64,000 bases of DNA from Globodera rostochiensis (Eukaryota > Nematoda > Chromadorea > Rhabditida > Heteroderidae). Below, piece by piece: positions 51,896 to 63,856 of this stretch. The number at the start of each line of letters is the position of its first letter. The first letter of the stretch is position 1. The stretch spans positions 2,940,295-3,004,294 of the forward strand of contig JAEVLN010000002.1 of NCBI GenBank assembly GCA_018350325.1, written 5' to 3'. The position numbers and the translations under genes are program-made. A model generated the notes under the pieces. It was given only the letters and a program-made list of their open reading frames with translations, did no database searches and was not told where the DNA came from.

Positions 51896-52777
51896 ATTCG
51901 TTTTCCCTCATTTATTCGTTCGTTCGTTCGTTCATAACAACAAAATTCGCTTATATTGTATAAATGTATTTGGTGTAAACAATGCAAAATCATTTAAATG
52001 ACAAAAAAAAATAAAATGTATTAGCGAATAAAAATGACATCTCTTTAAAAAGTGGGGGCGGCAGATGATTGATGGAGTTTGGATGTGTTATTATTGTTTG
52101 GTTGTGTTGGGGTCGGCTAATTAATTAGTTAATTAGGTAATTAAACTCAAAAACTAATTAATTACCTATGGCATTTAACAATAATAACGTCATCAATCAT
52201 CCACAATTATGAAAATAAAACAAAACAAAAACAAAATAAAATAGGGTAATACACAGTTTTTTTTTCGTTTAATGAAAGATTACTTTTAACTTACTTTTGT
52301 GGGATGCGAATAAAACAATAAAAAAACGCGAAAAAGGGGGAAGGCTTAAAAAATAAAACAAATTAAAATTAATTTAAGGAAAAGCATCCGAAGGAAATAT
52401 AAAAAAATAATAATAATTGCTGTGCTTTTGGGTGAATTATGTGTGGTGAAAGAAGGACAACAACAACAAAACAACGTCAACAACAAAATAATTGAATGCG
52501 CTAATAACAAATAGCCTTTGTTTTTGTTTTTTGAATATTTAAGAATCAAACGGTTTTAGCGGTTCCACCACAAGCAAATAACAAAATGAAATAATGTGGG
52601 ACGGACAGTCGGACTCTTTAAAAATTTGCGCTCTACCGTATGCTCGCTACAGTATCCCCCTCCCACCTACTGTCCCTTTATTCTCCAATCAATCAACCAA
52701 TCAGTCAGTCGTGTGGTTACCGACTCCTTCCCCTTCCGCGCCCAGTCGCTACCGTAACCCCCCGACACGCCACCACA
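51896..52777. other. Convergent intergenic stretch
   Basis: AT-rich DNA separates the secreted gene (+) from the eIF4G gene (-). An AATAAAATG polyadenylation-like signal lies near 52012. The plus-strand frame at 52594-53025 is antisense to the eIF4G C-terminus. I see nothing else. Confidence 0.5.
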
Positions 52778-55700
52778 TCAGTCGCCGCCGGCGCCGCCGC
52801 CCCCGTGGCCGCCGCTGCTGTCTTTGGGCGAATCGGTGCCCCCGCGACTCGTCGATCGCCATGCCGTCTCTGAAGAGAAAGTGCCACCGCCACCGCCGCC
52901 GGCAGCCCCCGAGGCGCCACCCGCCGAAGCGGAGCCTGCGCCGCTGTCCTCCTTCTGAGGCGTCCGATCGCGTGGATGATCCCATCTCTTTCGACCTCCT
53001 GAGAGTGCGCAAACAAATTGATTGAGCTTTAGTAAATAATCAAATTGGCCCAGTTTGGTCTGCACTAGTGATGCACGAGACCCAAAATTTACTGAGACTC
53101 GAGACTCGATATCGAGACCAAGACTTGACCCGAGACTCGAGACCGAGACCCAAAAAACCCGAGACTTTTCTCGAGTCGAGACTCGAGACCGAGACTCTCG
53201 TGCATCACTAGTCTTCACCCTCTTCCCTGTGCACCTCCGAGTCCGCTGAAACTGTCCACCTCGCTCAGCTTGGACATTGTGCTGATGCGACTGTCTGCTC
53301 TGCCGGTGAGTAACGAAGTGGCTGAAATGAACACGTGTTAATTACATCGATTTGTATGAAAAACAAAATTAATTTGTTGTTGAATGAATGAATTGAACCG
53401 TTTGCTGCCGCCGCCGAACGGCGATCCGCTGAACTGCGACCGCCGTAGGATGGACGCGTGTTCTTCCGCGTCGCCTGCTGCATTTTTTCCCTATTCTGCT
53501 TGTCATGCTGAAGAACAACAACGTTTTTAATAATAATAATAATAATAATGCTAATGCTAATGCAAATGCTAATAATAATAAATAATAAAAATAATAATAA
53601 TAAAAATAATAATAATAATAATGTTAATGTTAATATTTATTTAAAATTGGCTGGGACTGGAATGGCCCCCGCCCACCTCAATGCGTTCCATTTCGTTCTC
53701 CTGCTGTTCCTTCTCCACCTCCTCGCGCACTTCCTCGATGGTTTTGGGGCCCTTTTCGCCCCCGCGAGGCATCCATTTGTTCTGACGCAAATCCTTCAAA
53801 TTGTTGGGGGCAAAATTTAAATTTTGTTGGCATTTTGCATTTGGCAGGGCACTCACTTCCAATTCTTGAATGGCAAAGCGAATTCGGTTGGACATGTCCT
53901 TTTTCAGCGACGTGAGATGGCCAAAAATTTTTTCAAGGCTGAAGCTGTCCTTAAAAAGCAAAAATTGAAACAATTTTGAATTTAAAATCGAAAGGAATTG
54001 GTACCATTTTTACTTTTTGGTCCTGTGCCATCGATACAGAACCTCGCGGCATGTCCTGTCGCTTTTCGTACACTTTGCCCACCGTCGCCAACAACTCCAC
54101 GGCGTATCTGAACAAATCAGGAAAATGATAAAATGTAAATAAACATTATTTAACTAATATTTTTGTTTTAGTTAATTAGTCCCGATTTTTACCGGGGTTT
54201 GCTCAATGTTTCACCTAAAAATCCCGACCCTCCCCCCACCCTCGAAGTAATTAGGCAAAAAAATCTCACTCGATGTACACTTCGTCCTTGGTGATTTCGT
54301 ACCGTTTGATCAGTTCAACAGCGCACCAATTGATAATCTTTAAAAATCATTTATTTGTTTATAAATATATTTAATTTTAAATGTTATGCCAGATCAATGA
54401 GAAGATGATGCCGGTAGAGTTGGGAAATGAAGCTAAATAAAATTATTTAAATTACTTGACGGGATTAAAGAAGGACGGACGAATGATCAAATTTTAACAC
54501 CAATTGTTCAAATTTACTAAAAAAGTGTTCCCAATTTGTCGTCCAATTGCCCCCTATGACAAAGTATCCCAATTTGTCGTCCAATTGCCCCCAACTTGTC
54601 GTCCTATTGCCCCCAATGACAAATTATCCCAATTTGTCGTACAATTGCCCCCAATGACAAATTATTCCAATTTGTCGTCCTATTGCCCCCAATGACAAAT
54701 TATCCCAATTTGTCGTCCTATTGCCCCCAATGACAAAAGGTCCCAATTCGTCAAATTGTCCCCCCCCCCGGCGTTTCCCCACCCACCGAATAATGCCGAG
54801 CAGTCGCCGCTTCTCCTTGGACCGTCTGGTTTCAATTTCCTCCTCAACTTGCGCCCGCGCCTTCTCGTCCGCCTCGTCAAGCTCGTCCATTTTCTTCTTC
54901 AAGTCGCTGATTTTCTCATCGAATTGGTTGGAGGCCAAAAAGGTCTTCTGACACTTTTGGATGATTTCACTTCTGCAAATGTATTTAAACTTTAAACTAA
55001 CGAATCCAATAGCTATAATTAGCATTAATTAACATAATTATGTAATTGTCTTCAACGGAATTGCCTGAAGCTTTTCTCCTGCGGTTGTTTGTCATGTTTG
55101 TCGGCCATTACGCGCTTCTCCTCCTCCACTTGCCGCTCGCACAAGTCGGAATAGAGCGGGCAAAAGTGCGGCTCCTCCACCGCCTTGTCAAAGATCAGAT
55201 CAATGATCATCTTGAGAAGCAATTAAGACAATCAATTAGCGGGAAGGATAAAAGCACCCGCCCCCACCCACCTCCAACAGTTTGGGGTCATCGTGGATTT
55301 TGTACTGGATGAAATCCTCCGACAAGTCTTTGTACGTAGACGGGGTGACCTTGTTGAGCAGACCGCGCACTTCTTTGCACAATTTCTGTTTTGGTGAAAA
55401 GTTGATTTCCATTTTAATTGAAAGTGCCATGCCAACAAAAAAATTCAACAAAAAATCACTTCGTATTTAATTTCGTCCTCGTCCCGCGTCGGCGCGCTCA
55501 TGTCAAAGCGCTCCTCACGCTTCGGCTTCCACGCGTTTGACGACCTCTTAGACAGCTCCGCGGCCTGCGAACTGCTGATCTGCGCCAATTTTAATGGCCG
55601 TTGGTCAAGCGATTGGCGCGCAATTGGACCCTAAAGGCAAATGATGCAATTACCAATTTAATTAGGACATAATAACAATTTAATTAATATGCATTAAGTA

Positions 55701-58700
55701 GAATGTGAGTTATTTCCGACGCGTTTCTCACCTTTTTCGGCTTCAATTTGTTGTCACTGTGTCGACCGGAATATGGCTGACAAATGAATGGTGTCCATTT
55801 TAACACATTTTAAACCGCTTCCGGTCCAAAGCCCACTCAAGCCAAAACTTCCCGAATCCCCTGCACGTCTTAGGCTAAGCCTAAGCTTGGTCTAAGCTAA
55901 GCTTAAGCTAGCTAGGCTTAGGCCTAAGCCTAACAAACCCCAAGCTAGGGTGGCTTAGGCCTAAGCCTAACAAACCCCAAGCCAGGGTGGATTAGGCCTA
56001 AGTTAGGCTTAATCTTAGCTTGAGTACGGGACTGAATCGGCACTTAGAATGGGATTTAAACCGGTAGCCCATTTAAAGCCTTAAATTAGCCTACCGGTCT
56101 GCTCGTTGTGAAGCGACCGCCGCTGCCCGTGCCAAATTGATTTAATCCGCCGCCGGCGCCTCCGCCGCCGCCCGGTTGTTGCCACGCCGTTTTGAATTGG
56201 TCGGACGAGGCGCCATCGAAGCGCTGGAAATAATTTTTTTGTTGATCAAATCTAATCAAAAATTTGTCCAAATCCAAAAAATGAACCAAAAAAGAACAAC
56301 AACAACAATAAATGGGTGTTTTGTTTGTTGGCATTGGCACACCTTAGCCTTTCCACCCGCCGAAAATGACTGAACGGTTGGCATTCCGCGCCTGCTCAGC
56401 CCCAACTCCTCCAATTCGTCCTCCGTCTTCGGGCAATTCACCGTTTTGAGTGCCTAAAAAAGGGCCAATTGTTTCTCAAATATAAAACATTTTGTTTTAC
56501 CAATGTCACTTTGCGTATAAAGTAGAGGAACTTGCGACTGTACACGAACTGCTCCGGGTCGTTGTTTTCATCGCTAAAAGGCAAAGAATAAAATAAATAA
56601 ATAAATTATCGCCCAAATTTTGGTTTAAAAATTAAAATTATTGTGGCAATCGCCCAAATTTCAGTTAAAAAATTAAATGCCGAAAATGTCCGGGCCTTTT
56701 CTCCAACAATTGCATTTGCTCCTCCAATTCCCGAATTCGCTCCTCCGTCATCTCTTCGCCTCCGTCCTGCGTCGGGGTTAGCCTATCGGCGGCGGACTCC
56801 TCCTCCCCGTTCAGGTCCTGGGGGGAAATGCAAAATAAATTCGATTAGTAAAAATAATTCTATAGTTAAGCCCTTCTAAATCGCCCGAGGGGTAACGACG
56901 CGATTTTCGAATTTCCAAATTTAGCGGGGCCGATTCTCACGTTTTGGCTCCCTTTGCGACTTCCCCCGCCCATTGTCTCCGTGTCGCCCGGCACGGCTTC
57001 TTCCTCCTCCTCTTCTGCCGCCGGACTGATCACCACCGGTGGACTGATCACCACCGGCGGCTCTTCCAACGGCAAAACGACGACGGCACTGACGATTTTC
57101 GGCACTGTTTGTTGTTCCGGCACTTCCACCGGTTGCTCCATCGTTGGTTTTACGACCTGGAAAGCGTCGGCATTTTTTAAATCAGGACAAGAACAACGAA
57201 ATTTATTGAGAAAAAAAAGTTCAGGAAAAGTCTTCCTAAAATGCCAAAAATAAAAAAGCGTACATTCATGTCGAGAAGACGTTGAATGCGAGGGACGGGG
57301 CTGAGCCGTTGCTGCTGAACCGGTGGCACCGGTTGTTGCTGACTCTGCGGAGACGGGTGAATGACCTGCGGCGAGTTGGTGAATTTAAGTCAACAACTTC
57401 AAGGAGTACCTGCTGCTCGACAGCGATGATGGGGGGGCTCGTCGACAACAGCTGAGTGTGGTGATGAACCGGCGGCTGCTGCTGCACAACAAAGTTGGCC
57501 ACAGTTCCGCTGACATATTGTTGGCCATCTTTTTGCTGTTGCTGTTGTTGATCAAGCGAAATGTGCATGTCGGAAGCTAATATATATATTAGCAATGATT
57601 TAGTTTTTATGCTCCTCCCCAACCTTGTCCACCATAGACCAACCGCTGGTTTGGAATTGTTTGGATCCAATCCGACACCGTGTCGACTTGCTCCGTTTGA
57701 TCAAGCCTTTCGAGCCCTTCTCTGGTGATCTGAAACAAAATATGTTCCCCTTGTTCAAATTCAAACCCAAATCAAATATTGTAAGTATTTAGGCTAATGC
57801 CAAAGAATGTTTTTGTGCCGTGCCGTGATTCTGTCTGACCTGCGCGGCGGACGGCGGCGGAGTGGCCGCCGGTGTCCTGCCGTTCCCATCGGCGGCCTTC
57901 AAATCGCCTCCGGCGCCGTACTTCATCCGTTCAGTGACTCGCTTCTGAAATTCTTTGACCGAAATTGTTTTGTCGGTCTCTTCCGCCGCGCTCTTTTCCT
58001 TCCCATCCACCGACGAGTTCGCCTTCCTTTTGGGCTCGTTTGCTGCCCCACTGGACAAGTCCAATTCCTGGACAAAAATTGCTTAGCTCAGAACAAATGC
58101 CACGGCATTTGCGCGTCAAAATTGAGATAAATTTTAAACATTTAATTGACCTTTTGGGTGTCCGGATGAACAAATTTCAACACTTTTTTCTCGCGTTGGA
58201 GCTGCTGTTGGGGCGGAATCGATTGCCCAGTTGCGGACGATGTGACCACAACATTTGCCTTAACAGATAGGTAACCATTTGGAATAAGCTTAAAATTTGT
58301 AAGCATTTAAGCATCAGTTCAGATAATTCGGGCAAAAGTGCCAATGCGCAAGCATTTATTTGCCCAACAAATTTTTTCTCCACAAAATTTCCCACGCACC
58401 GGCAAATGCGTCGTCCCCGGCGGCACGGCGCCGTGCGTCGCCGACATGGCGGCCATCGTTGACGACTGTTGGGCGGCGACGACGACGGCGGCACCAGCGC
58501 CGCTTACCACCGAAACGGGCGGTATTTGTGCAACGCTTGTAGCGGTTGGCATCAACACGGCGGCGGTGTGATGGGCCGGCACGGCCATAGCGCCCTGGGG
58601 GTGGGACTGTTGGGCAGCGGCCATATGTTGAGCGGCCAGCATCTACAAAAATATGCGTAATTTAAAAGCCCAATGAATTGGATGAAAATGGAAAGGCCGA

Positions 58701-60248
58701 ATTTTGTTTCTTCAAAAAAATGTAATTGAATTTTTTTGCTGAAATTCCCCCCCCCCGGCGTCGTGCCATCACCGCCACCAGTGCAGCACCTGCTGCTGTT
58801 GATGGTAGGCTTGCTGGTGCTGCTGTGGAGACATGAGCAACGCCTGTGGCATCCCAGCGGTCATATAAGCACCCGGTGCGGTTGTCCCGTAATAGGCATG
58901 ACCATTTGCTGGGCTGAAACATTTAAAATTGGTTAATCGTCCGTCCAACTTCCATTTTAGCATTCTCCGAATGTCGTTCAAATGAACTTCAATTTGTAAA
59001 TTTACTTTTTTTTAATAAAAAGCGCCCAAAGGCATTTCCCATATTTTATTTTTCCTTTTTGGCCAAATCCCCCCCCCCCGGGCTTTTTGGCTTTATTTCG
59101 GGACAAAATGTCTCTGTTTCCAGCACCGCCTACTTGTAATAATACTGCGCTTGCTGAATGTTCTGGTAAATGGCCGTCGCCTGCCCTTGCGGGTAAATGT
59201 TCGGCGCCGTCTGCTGATAGGCCGTCGCGTGCGGAATTACGCCGCCGCCGCCGGCGCCACCCGCCGTCGGCCCGTACATTTCTTGCGCCGGAGGGATGGT
59301 GTCCGAACGCATCAGAGTGGTTGAGGGCGGGAGATGAAAGGTGGCCCTGGCACGGAAAGAAGAACGCTTCCGATTAAAAAAAAACCAAGTGGCATTGATC
59401 AGCCTCAAAATGCCCAATCAATGGCACCGATCAGACAATCCTAGGCCTTAAAATGCTCCAGGCCCTAAATTGCCCCAGGCCCTAAAATGCCCCAGGCCCT
59501 AAAATGCCCAATCACGATCAGAAAATCCGAGGCCCCAAAATGTCCAATTAATAGAACTGATCAGACAATCCAAGGCCCAATCAGGTGGCACAGTTTCTAT
59601 TTCAGGAAGTCCGAATTAAAGTTTTAGGCCTATTACCAATCCAAAATATAAATTTTAAATATTCCCAAAACACTGAATTCAAGTAAAAAAATAATTTATG
59701 ATCGGTTTTATATATTTCAACATTTTGTTGACTTGAAAACCTTGGCACCGATGAGTCGCCTTCGCGATGCGTTTGGTAACGCTGCGAATGTTGCTGAAGT
59801 GGGACCTAAAATTTGTATAAGCTCAGCCGAGTTCAATCAAAAACATTTTCTTTCAATTTCAAATTTAATTTTATCTTTTTTTGTCTGTTAATGGCTGATG
59901 AAAGCATTGGTTTAATGCTTTTCCATCTCCAATCATTCTTAGGGACCGATCGATCAATCCGTGGGAGGTCCGGAGGGACGCCGTTTTAATGGCACTTTCC
60001 GCGCCATTTCTGGGTGCGGCGGTTACATTTTCGGGAAACTTTGCCCATTTTGTTGGGGGCACAGTTTTTGTCGGATTTGAAATGCTTTTCATTTTGTTCA
60101 CCTGTTGGGGCTGCGGGGTGTCCCCTCCGGCGCCCCGGTTGCCCCCCTCTTCATAGCCTCCGCCGCCTATGCCCTCCGGCGGTTGTGAAAGCGTCGCCTG
60201 GGGCGGTGTTGCAGTGGCCACTGGCGATTGTCGGCTGTGGCCATTCAT
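52778..60248 (-). CDS. ifg-1: Translation initiation factor eIF4G
   Basis: eIF4G is the scaffold of the cap-binding complex, linking eIF4E, eIF4A and eIF3. The ATG is at 60248 and the stop at 52778, over about 28 phase-consistent exons and about 1,200 residues, near the length I recall for C. elegans IFG-1. The N-terminal half is Gln/Pro/Ala-rich. An eIF4E-binding motif, YSRKFLYF (Y-x4-L-phi), is encoded near 56535-56560. The MIF4G domain is split over several exons: RFDMSAPTRDEDEIKYE, KLCKEVRGLLNKVTPSTY, IFDKAVEEPHFCPLYSDLC, MSNRIRFAIQELE, DLRQNKWMPRGGEKGPKTI. No MA3 or W2 domain follows; the tail is Gly/Ser-rich. One intron starts with GC (AGCTTCAG|GCAATT, near 55070). The exon near 54370-54417 lacks a clear GT donor. 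Introns hold several repeats, including an interstitial TTAGGC block. Confidence 0.9.
53065..53215. mobile_element. Palindromic MITE, ends CTAGTGATGCACGAGA
   Basis: ACTAGTGATGCACGAGA at about 53065-53081 faces TCTCGTGCATCACTAGT at about 53195-53211. The interior is made of GAGACTCGAGACCGAGACC-like words that also pair, so nearly the whole 150 bp folds. It lies in the last intron of the eIF4G gene. The start of this motif (AGTGATGCACGAGAGTCTCG) is repeated at 18030-18050. Confidence 0.75.
54525..54765. repeat. Tandem CCAATTTGTCGTCCTATTGC array
   Basis: About five copies of a unit combining CAATTTGTCGTCCAATTGCC and CCCAATGACAAATTATCC, with a period of about 41-43 bp and some truncated copies. 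The half-motifs AATTTGTC and GACAAATT are inverted within the unit. It lies in an eIF4G intron, next to a C10 run. Confidence 0.75.
55815..56095. repeat. TTAGGC-rich palindromic block in eIF4G intron
   Basis: The core (about 55868-56020) alternates CTTAGGCCTAAGCCTAAC and its complement, that is, TTAGGC and GCCTAA head to head. Two direct copies of a unit of about 60 bp contain AACAAACCCCAAGC. The margins, CCGCTTCCGGTCCAAAGCCC on the left and an ACCGGTAGCCC-type sequence on the right, resemble the TCCGAATCCCACTC foldbacks at 14150 and 15350. Confidence 0.65.
59430..59580. repeat. Tandem CCCCAGGCCCTAAAATG array
   Basis: Four or five copies of a 17-bp word (GCCCCAGGCCCTAAAAT) are flanked by longer direct copies of AATCAATGGCACCGATCAGA- and AATCC-type sequence. 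It lies in an intron near the 5' end of the eIF4G gene. Confidence 0.65.
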
Positions 60249-61477
60249 TTGCTGCTGGTAGGGGCTGCTGGTTGGAGCGCGAATTTTGAAAGATTTTGTC
60301 GGAAAAATTAATTTTTCCTAAATTTTCTTTTTTATTACAAATAAAAAATCGACAACATTTTTTGTTGAAAGATCAATTGCAAAGAATGAACGGACGGCGG
60401 GGGGGGGGGACTTTCTGACAAAAAAAGGGGTCACCGATTGGCTACAGGCGAAATCATTGCCTTTTATTGCAATTTCCAATGGGAAAAAGAAAAAGACAAA
60501 AAATTGCTGAAGCTTCAACAGTCAGAGATTACAATTAATCACCGAATAATCACCGAAACATTTATTAATCATTTTTGAAATGCCGTGGGTAACCAAAGGC
60601 TGAAAAACTGAGTCTTTTTGAAATGTTAAACAATTTAAAATCAATTAAATAAATGATTTCAAATACTTTCAGTTTATTCGAATCAAAAAAAATTGTCAAT
60701 AAATTAATAAACATTTTTTGTCATTGCCCACACATTAATTACTCCTCAGGACTCATTTGACAGAATTCGGTTGACCAAACAGCATTTTGTGCTGCCGCAA
60801 ATTCAATTTCAATGCCCTTAAGGCTTAAAAAAGTGTCGGCATTTGTGCAAAAACAAATTGATGTCATGTCGAAATCGACTCATTCTCCCTCCATCCCCGC
60901 AGGCAAACAAAAACATCATACATAGCGGTACCCCCTAATCGCTATCATCACAACTCAAATCGATCGGTCAAATTGTCCCCCCCCCCCCCCCCCCCTCTAA
61001 AAAAAAGCCCCTCAAATCCCCGTCAAAAGTCGTCGAACTCGCTGATAACACGACGACAACGACGACAAAATGCCTTTTGACTTTTGTGGGACAGAGTGCA
61101 GCAGCAACAGCAGCAACAGCCAGCAAATGGACGTACGGACGGACACTTTCATTTTGCGTCGTTAATGGCTTTTGTCTGTTTCTCTTATTCTCTCAAATAG
61201 CAATGCTATTTCGCCCCCCAATTATTCCACAGAGACAATGAATGAATTGAATGAAATGTCCCAACTCTTCCGCCGCCACCGCCCCCGCCGCTGCTGCACG
61301 CCGCTCTCTCATCGTCCCTAATTATTTAATGTGTCTCAATTAGAAGGATTTTTGTTAAATTAAAAATATTTTTTACCGTGAAGATTGATCATTGATCATT
61401 CATTCCATTCATTATAAAGAACATTTGCCATTTTTGTGCAATTTTTCGATGAAAATATATTTTTGCTCGTCCAAGTG
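60249..61477. other. Divergent intergenic stretch
   Basis: This separates eIF4G (-) from the STARD3-like gene (+) and should hold both promoters. A C18-20 run lies at about 60978-60997 and a G9 run near 60400. A small plus-strand frame at 61070-61170 (MPFDFCGTECSSNSSNSQQM) may be chance. No TATA box stands out. Confidence 0.45.
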
Positions 61478-63856
61478 ATGAGCAGCTCATCCCGCGAGCG
61501 TTATCGCAGTCGACGCCTCCGTCTGTTGAGCAATCCGAGTGCCCTTTTGCTGCACAACCGCGAGCCCGGCATGAGCAAGGAGCGGCGCAAATTTGTGATA
61601 GGTCCTCCGGCATAAAATGTTGCCTCGGGCATAAAATGTTGCCTCGGGCAACGAAACAAAAAAAGTTGTTGCCTTAGGGAACAAACGACGCATTTTAAGG
61701 GCCCTCAAGAATTGCCTTTTAAAAATTTAGTGAACATTTTCGACTTTGTCCTCTGCACATTGCTTTGGCTACTTTCCGCAGTTACCAAGCCGTACAAGAA
61801 CAGTTGGTTAGAGGCCTTTGTGGAGGAGGTGGATATCTTCAGGCCGTACTTTCTCTACAATTCCTTGTTTGATTTGGGTGTGTGTCGTAATTTTGAATTC
61901 AAAAAATGAACCCAAATTTTAGACGCAAATGCTTTTTAAATTAAATTTTGAATAATTTCTTTAAAAAATCAAATCAAATTCAATCAAAATTTGCACAGCC
62001 ATCGCCGCTTTTCTGCGAATGTCCGTGCTGTTGGTCGCCTACGCTTTGATCAAATGCGACCATTGGTATGAAAAAATTGTTAAATTGCAAAAAAAAAATA
62101 AAAAAAGGTATAAAATTCTCTCACAGTGAAGGTTCCCCGTGGCACTGACAACGGCGGGCACAACAATTTTCGTGGCTACCAAAATTTTCTTCTTCTTCGA
62201 CAAGGACAAAAGCCAAATGCAACAGGTTTCGTGGACATTTCCCCAAATCACTCCGACCCCCCCCCCCCAAAAAATTTATGGTATAATTTAAGCTATTTTA
62301 AATTTAAATTGAATCTCAACAATTTGGTGGTCATTTAACTATTTTTGGGGGTTTAGAACTTATTTGGGTACCTAAACCCGGGTTTTTAGCAGCTAAAAAT
62401 CCGGGCCCTAATCACAAAAATTCAACAATTAAATGCCTAAATTCAAAATCTCCAAAAATTGGTATTGGCAAGGCGCGTGACCCGTGTGATCACGGCCCAC
62501 AAAAAACGGCGTGATCCGTAACACGTGATCACGTCCAGCCCTGGTCCTGAGTCTGTGTGGCGGTGTGATGGTCTTTCATCCCCCCGGGCGAGCAGAGAGT
62601 TTTCTCTTCCGCTTGGTGGAAGAATTGAAAAGGCTTTGAAAATATGCCTGCATGGCCTAGTGGTCAGAGCCCTTTAACGGCTTGGAAGAGACGTTGGTTC
62701 AACTCCCACCGGGAGTTTGTCTTTCTATGCCACAGTATAAATATTACACAATACAGAGGGCGGTGATGAAAAAAGCTTGGTATTTGAGTTTTAAATTTAA
62801 ACGATGACATCACTTATTCGTACTGTTTGAGCCTTCTCCATTTTTTCCCTTTTTTTTATTCGTTTTTTTTAACAGAATTTGCTGATCATCGCCTCCCTTT
62901 GTGTGGCCTGGTTTGAACTTTGGCTGATGCCATTCCGAGTTTTGCACCGGGAACAACAAAGAGAAATGTAAATCAAATTAATTAATTAATTAATTAATAA
63001 TGTTTTTTATTAAATAATTTAAATTTTTGTTGAAAAATAAATCCGTCTTAAAATGTACAATAAAATAATTAAATGTCAAAAATGGCTTTCCGTGGGTCGA
63101 CGGGCGAGCAAAGGTCATGAAAAGGCGGGCAAAAAGGCTACGCCGATCTGTGTGAATCATTAAAGAAAAACAAAATGAAGACGAAAGTCACCCATTTAAT
63201 TGTGTACTTAAAGAGATCATTCATTTATTTAATCCAAAAAAGGTCTTCTTTAACCTCGGGGGCATTTAAATGTTCAGAAATGTAAAACAAAATTTCAGCG
63301 AAATTGAAGCAAATGGTGCCAATGCCGACGAGGCGGGACGAATTGCGGCACAGTCGCTGATCCGCCAAATTGTGATCAACGAGGAGGAGCTGTTCCAGAC
63401 AGCGATGGAAGCCGACTCCAGCGGTAAAACGATTTGATCAAACTGATCGCATTGAATTATTGAATGAATTCGATTAATTAATTGTGAATCAAAAACTTAG
63501 GCTAAACAAAATTTGGTTATTTTGTTCAACAATTTTAGATGAAAACGACGATCGTTGCAAAAATGTGAGTCGAATTGGGAAAATTTCGCGTCGGAAGTGT
63601 AAAGAAGCGATTGCCCGTGCACAAAACATTGCGGACCATTTGATCGGCAACGTTCACTCGTGGAAAGTGCTGCAAAAGTGCGCCAGTGACGGCGGGGGGT
63701 TGGACGTAATTTGAACATTTTCGTGCTGAACGAACATTTTACAAATTGAATTTGTTCAAAAGGTCCGCTTCCACGACGAGAGCAACAGTTACTATGTGAA
63801 AGCTCACTTTGAACACAGCGCCCAAGGCGAGGAGGGCACTTGGAGTCGGGGGGGGG
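61478..63856 (+). CDS. STARD3/MLN64-like late-endosomal sterol-transfer protein (3' incomplete)
   Basis: STARD3 anchors in late endosomes by the four-helix MENTAL domain and moves cholesterol with its START domain. The ATG at 61478 begins a basic leader (MSSSSRERYRSRRLRLL; MSKERRKFVI). The MENTAL domain follows over four exons: NIFDFVLCTLLWLLSAVTK, FLRMSVLLVAYALIKCDHW, PVALTTAGTTIFVATKIFFF, NLLIIASLCVAWFELWLMPF. The linker has EEELFQTAMEADSS. The START domain begins with NIADHLIGNVHSWKVLQKC and VRFHDESNSYYVKAHFEHS. All joints checked keep phase. At 63856 the exon runs into a poly(G) tract and a 46-bp tandem array, so either an exon is interrupted or its donor is hidden. The window ends before the rest of START. 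Confidence 0.82.
62640..62745 (+). repeat. tRNA-derived SINE-like sequence
   Basis: The A box TGGCCTAGTGG (62653-62663) and B box GGTTCAACTCC (62696-62706) have correct tRNA spacing, but no full cloverleaf forms. It lies in an intron of the STARD3-like gene. Two similar relics occur at 26117-26173 and 29362-29409. Confidence 0.6.

Noticed and set aside
52594..53025. Plus-strand open frame of 143 codons rich in Arg/Pro
   Set aside because: It is the shadow of the Gly/Ser-rich last exon of eIF4G on the minus strand.
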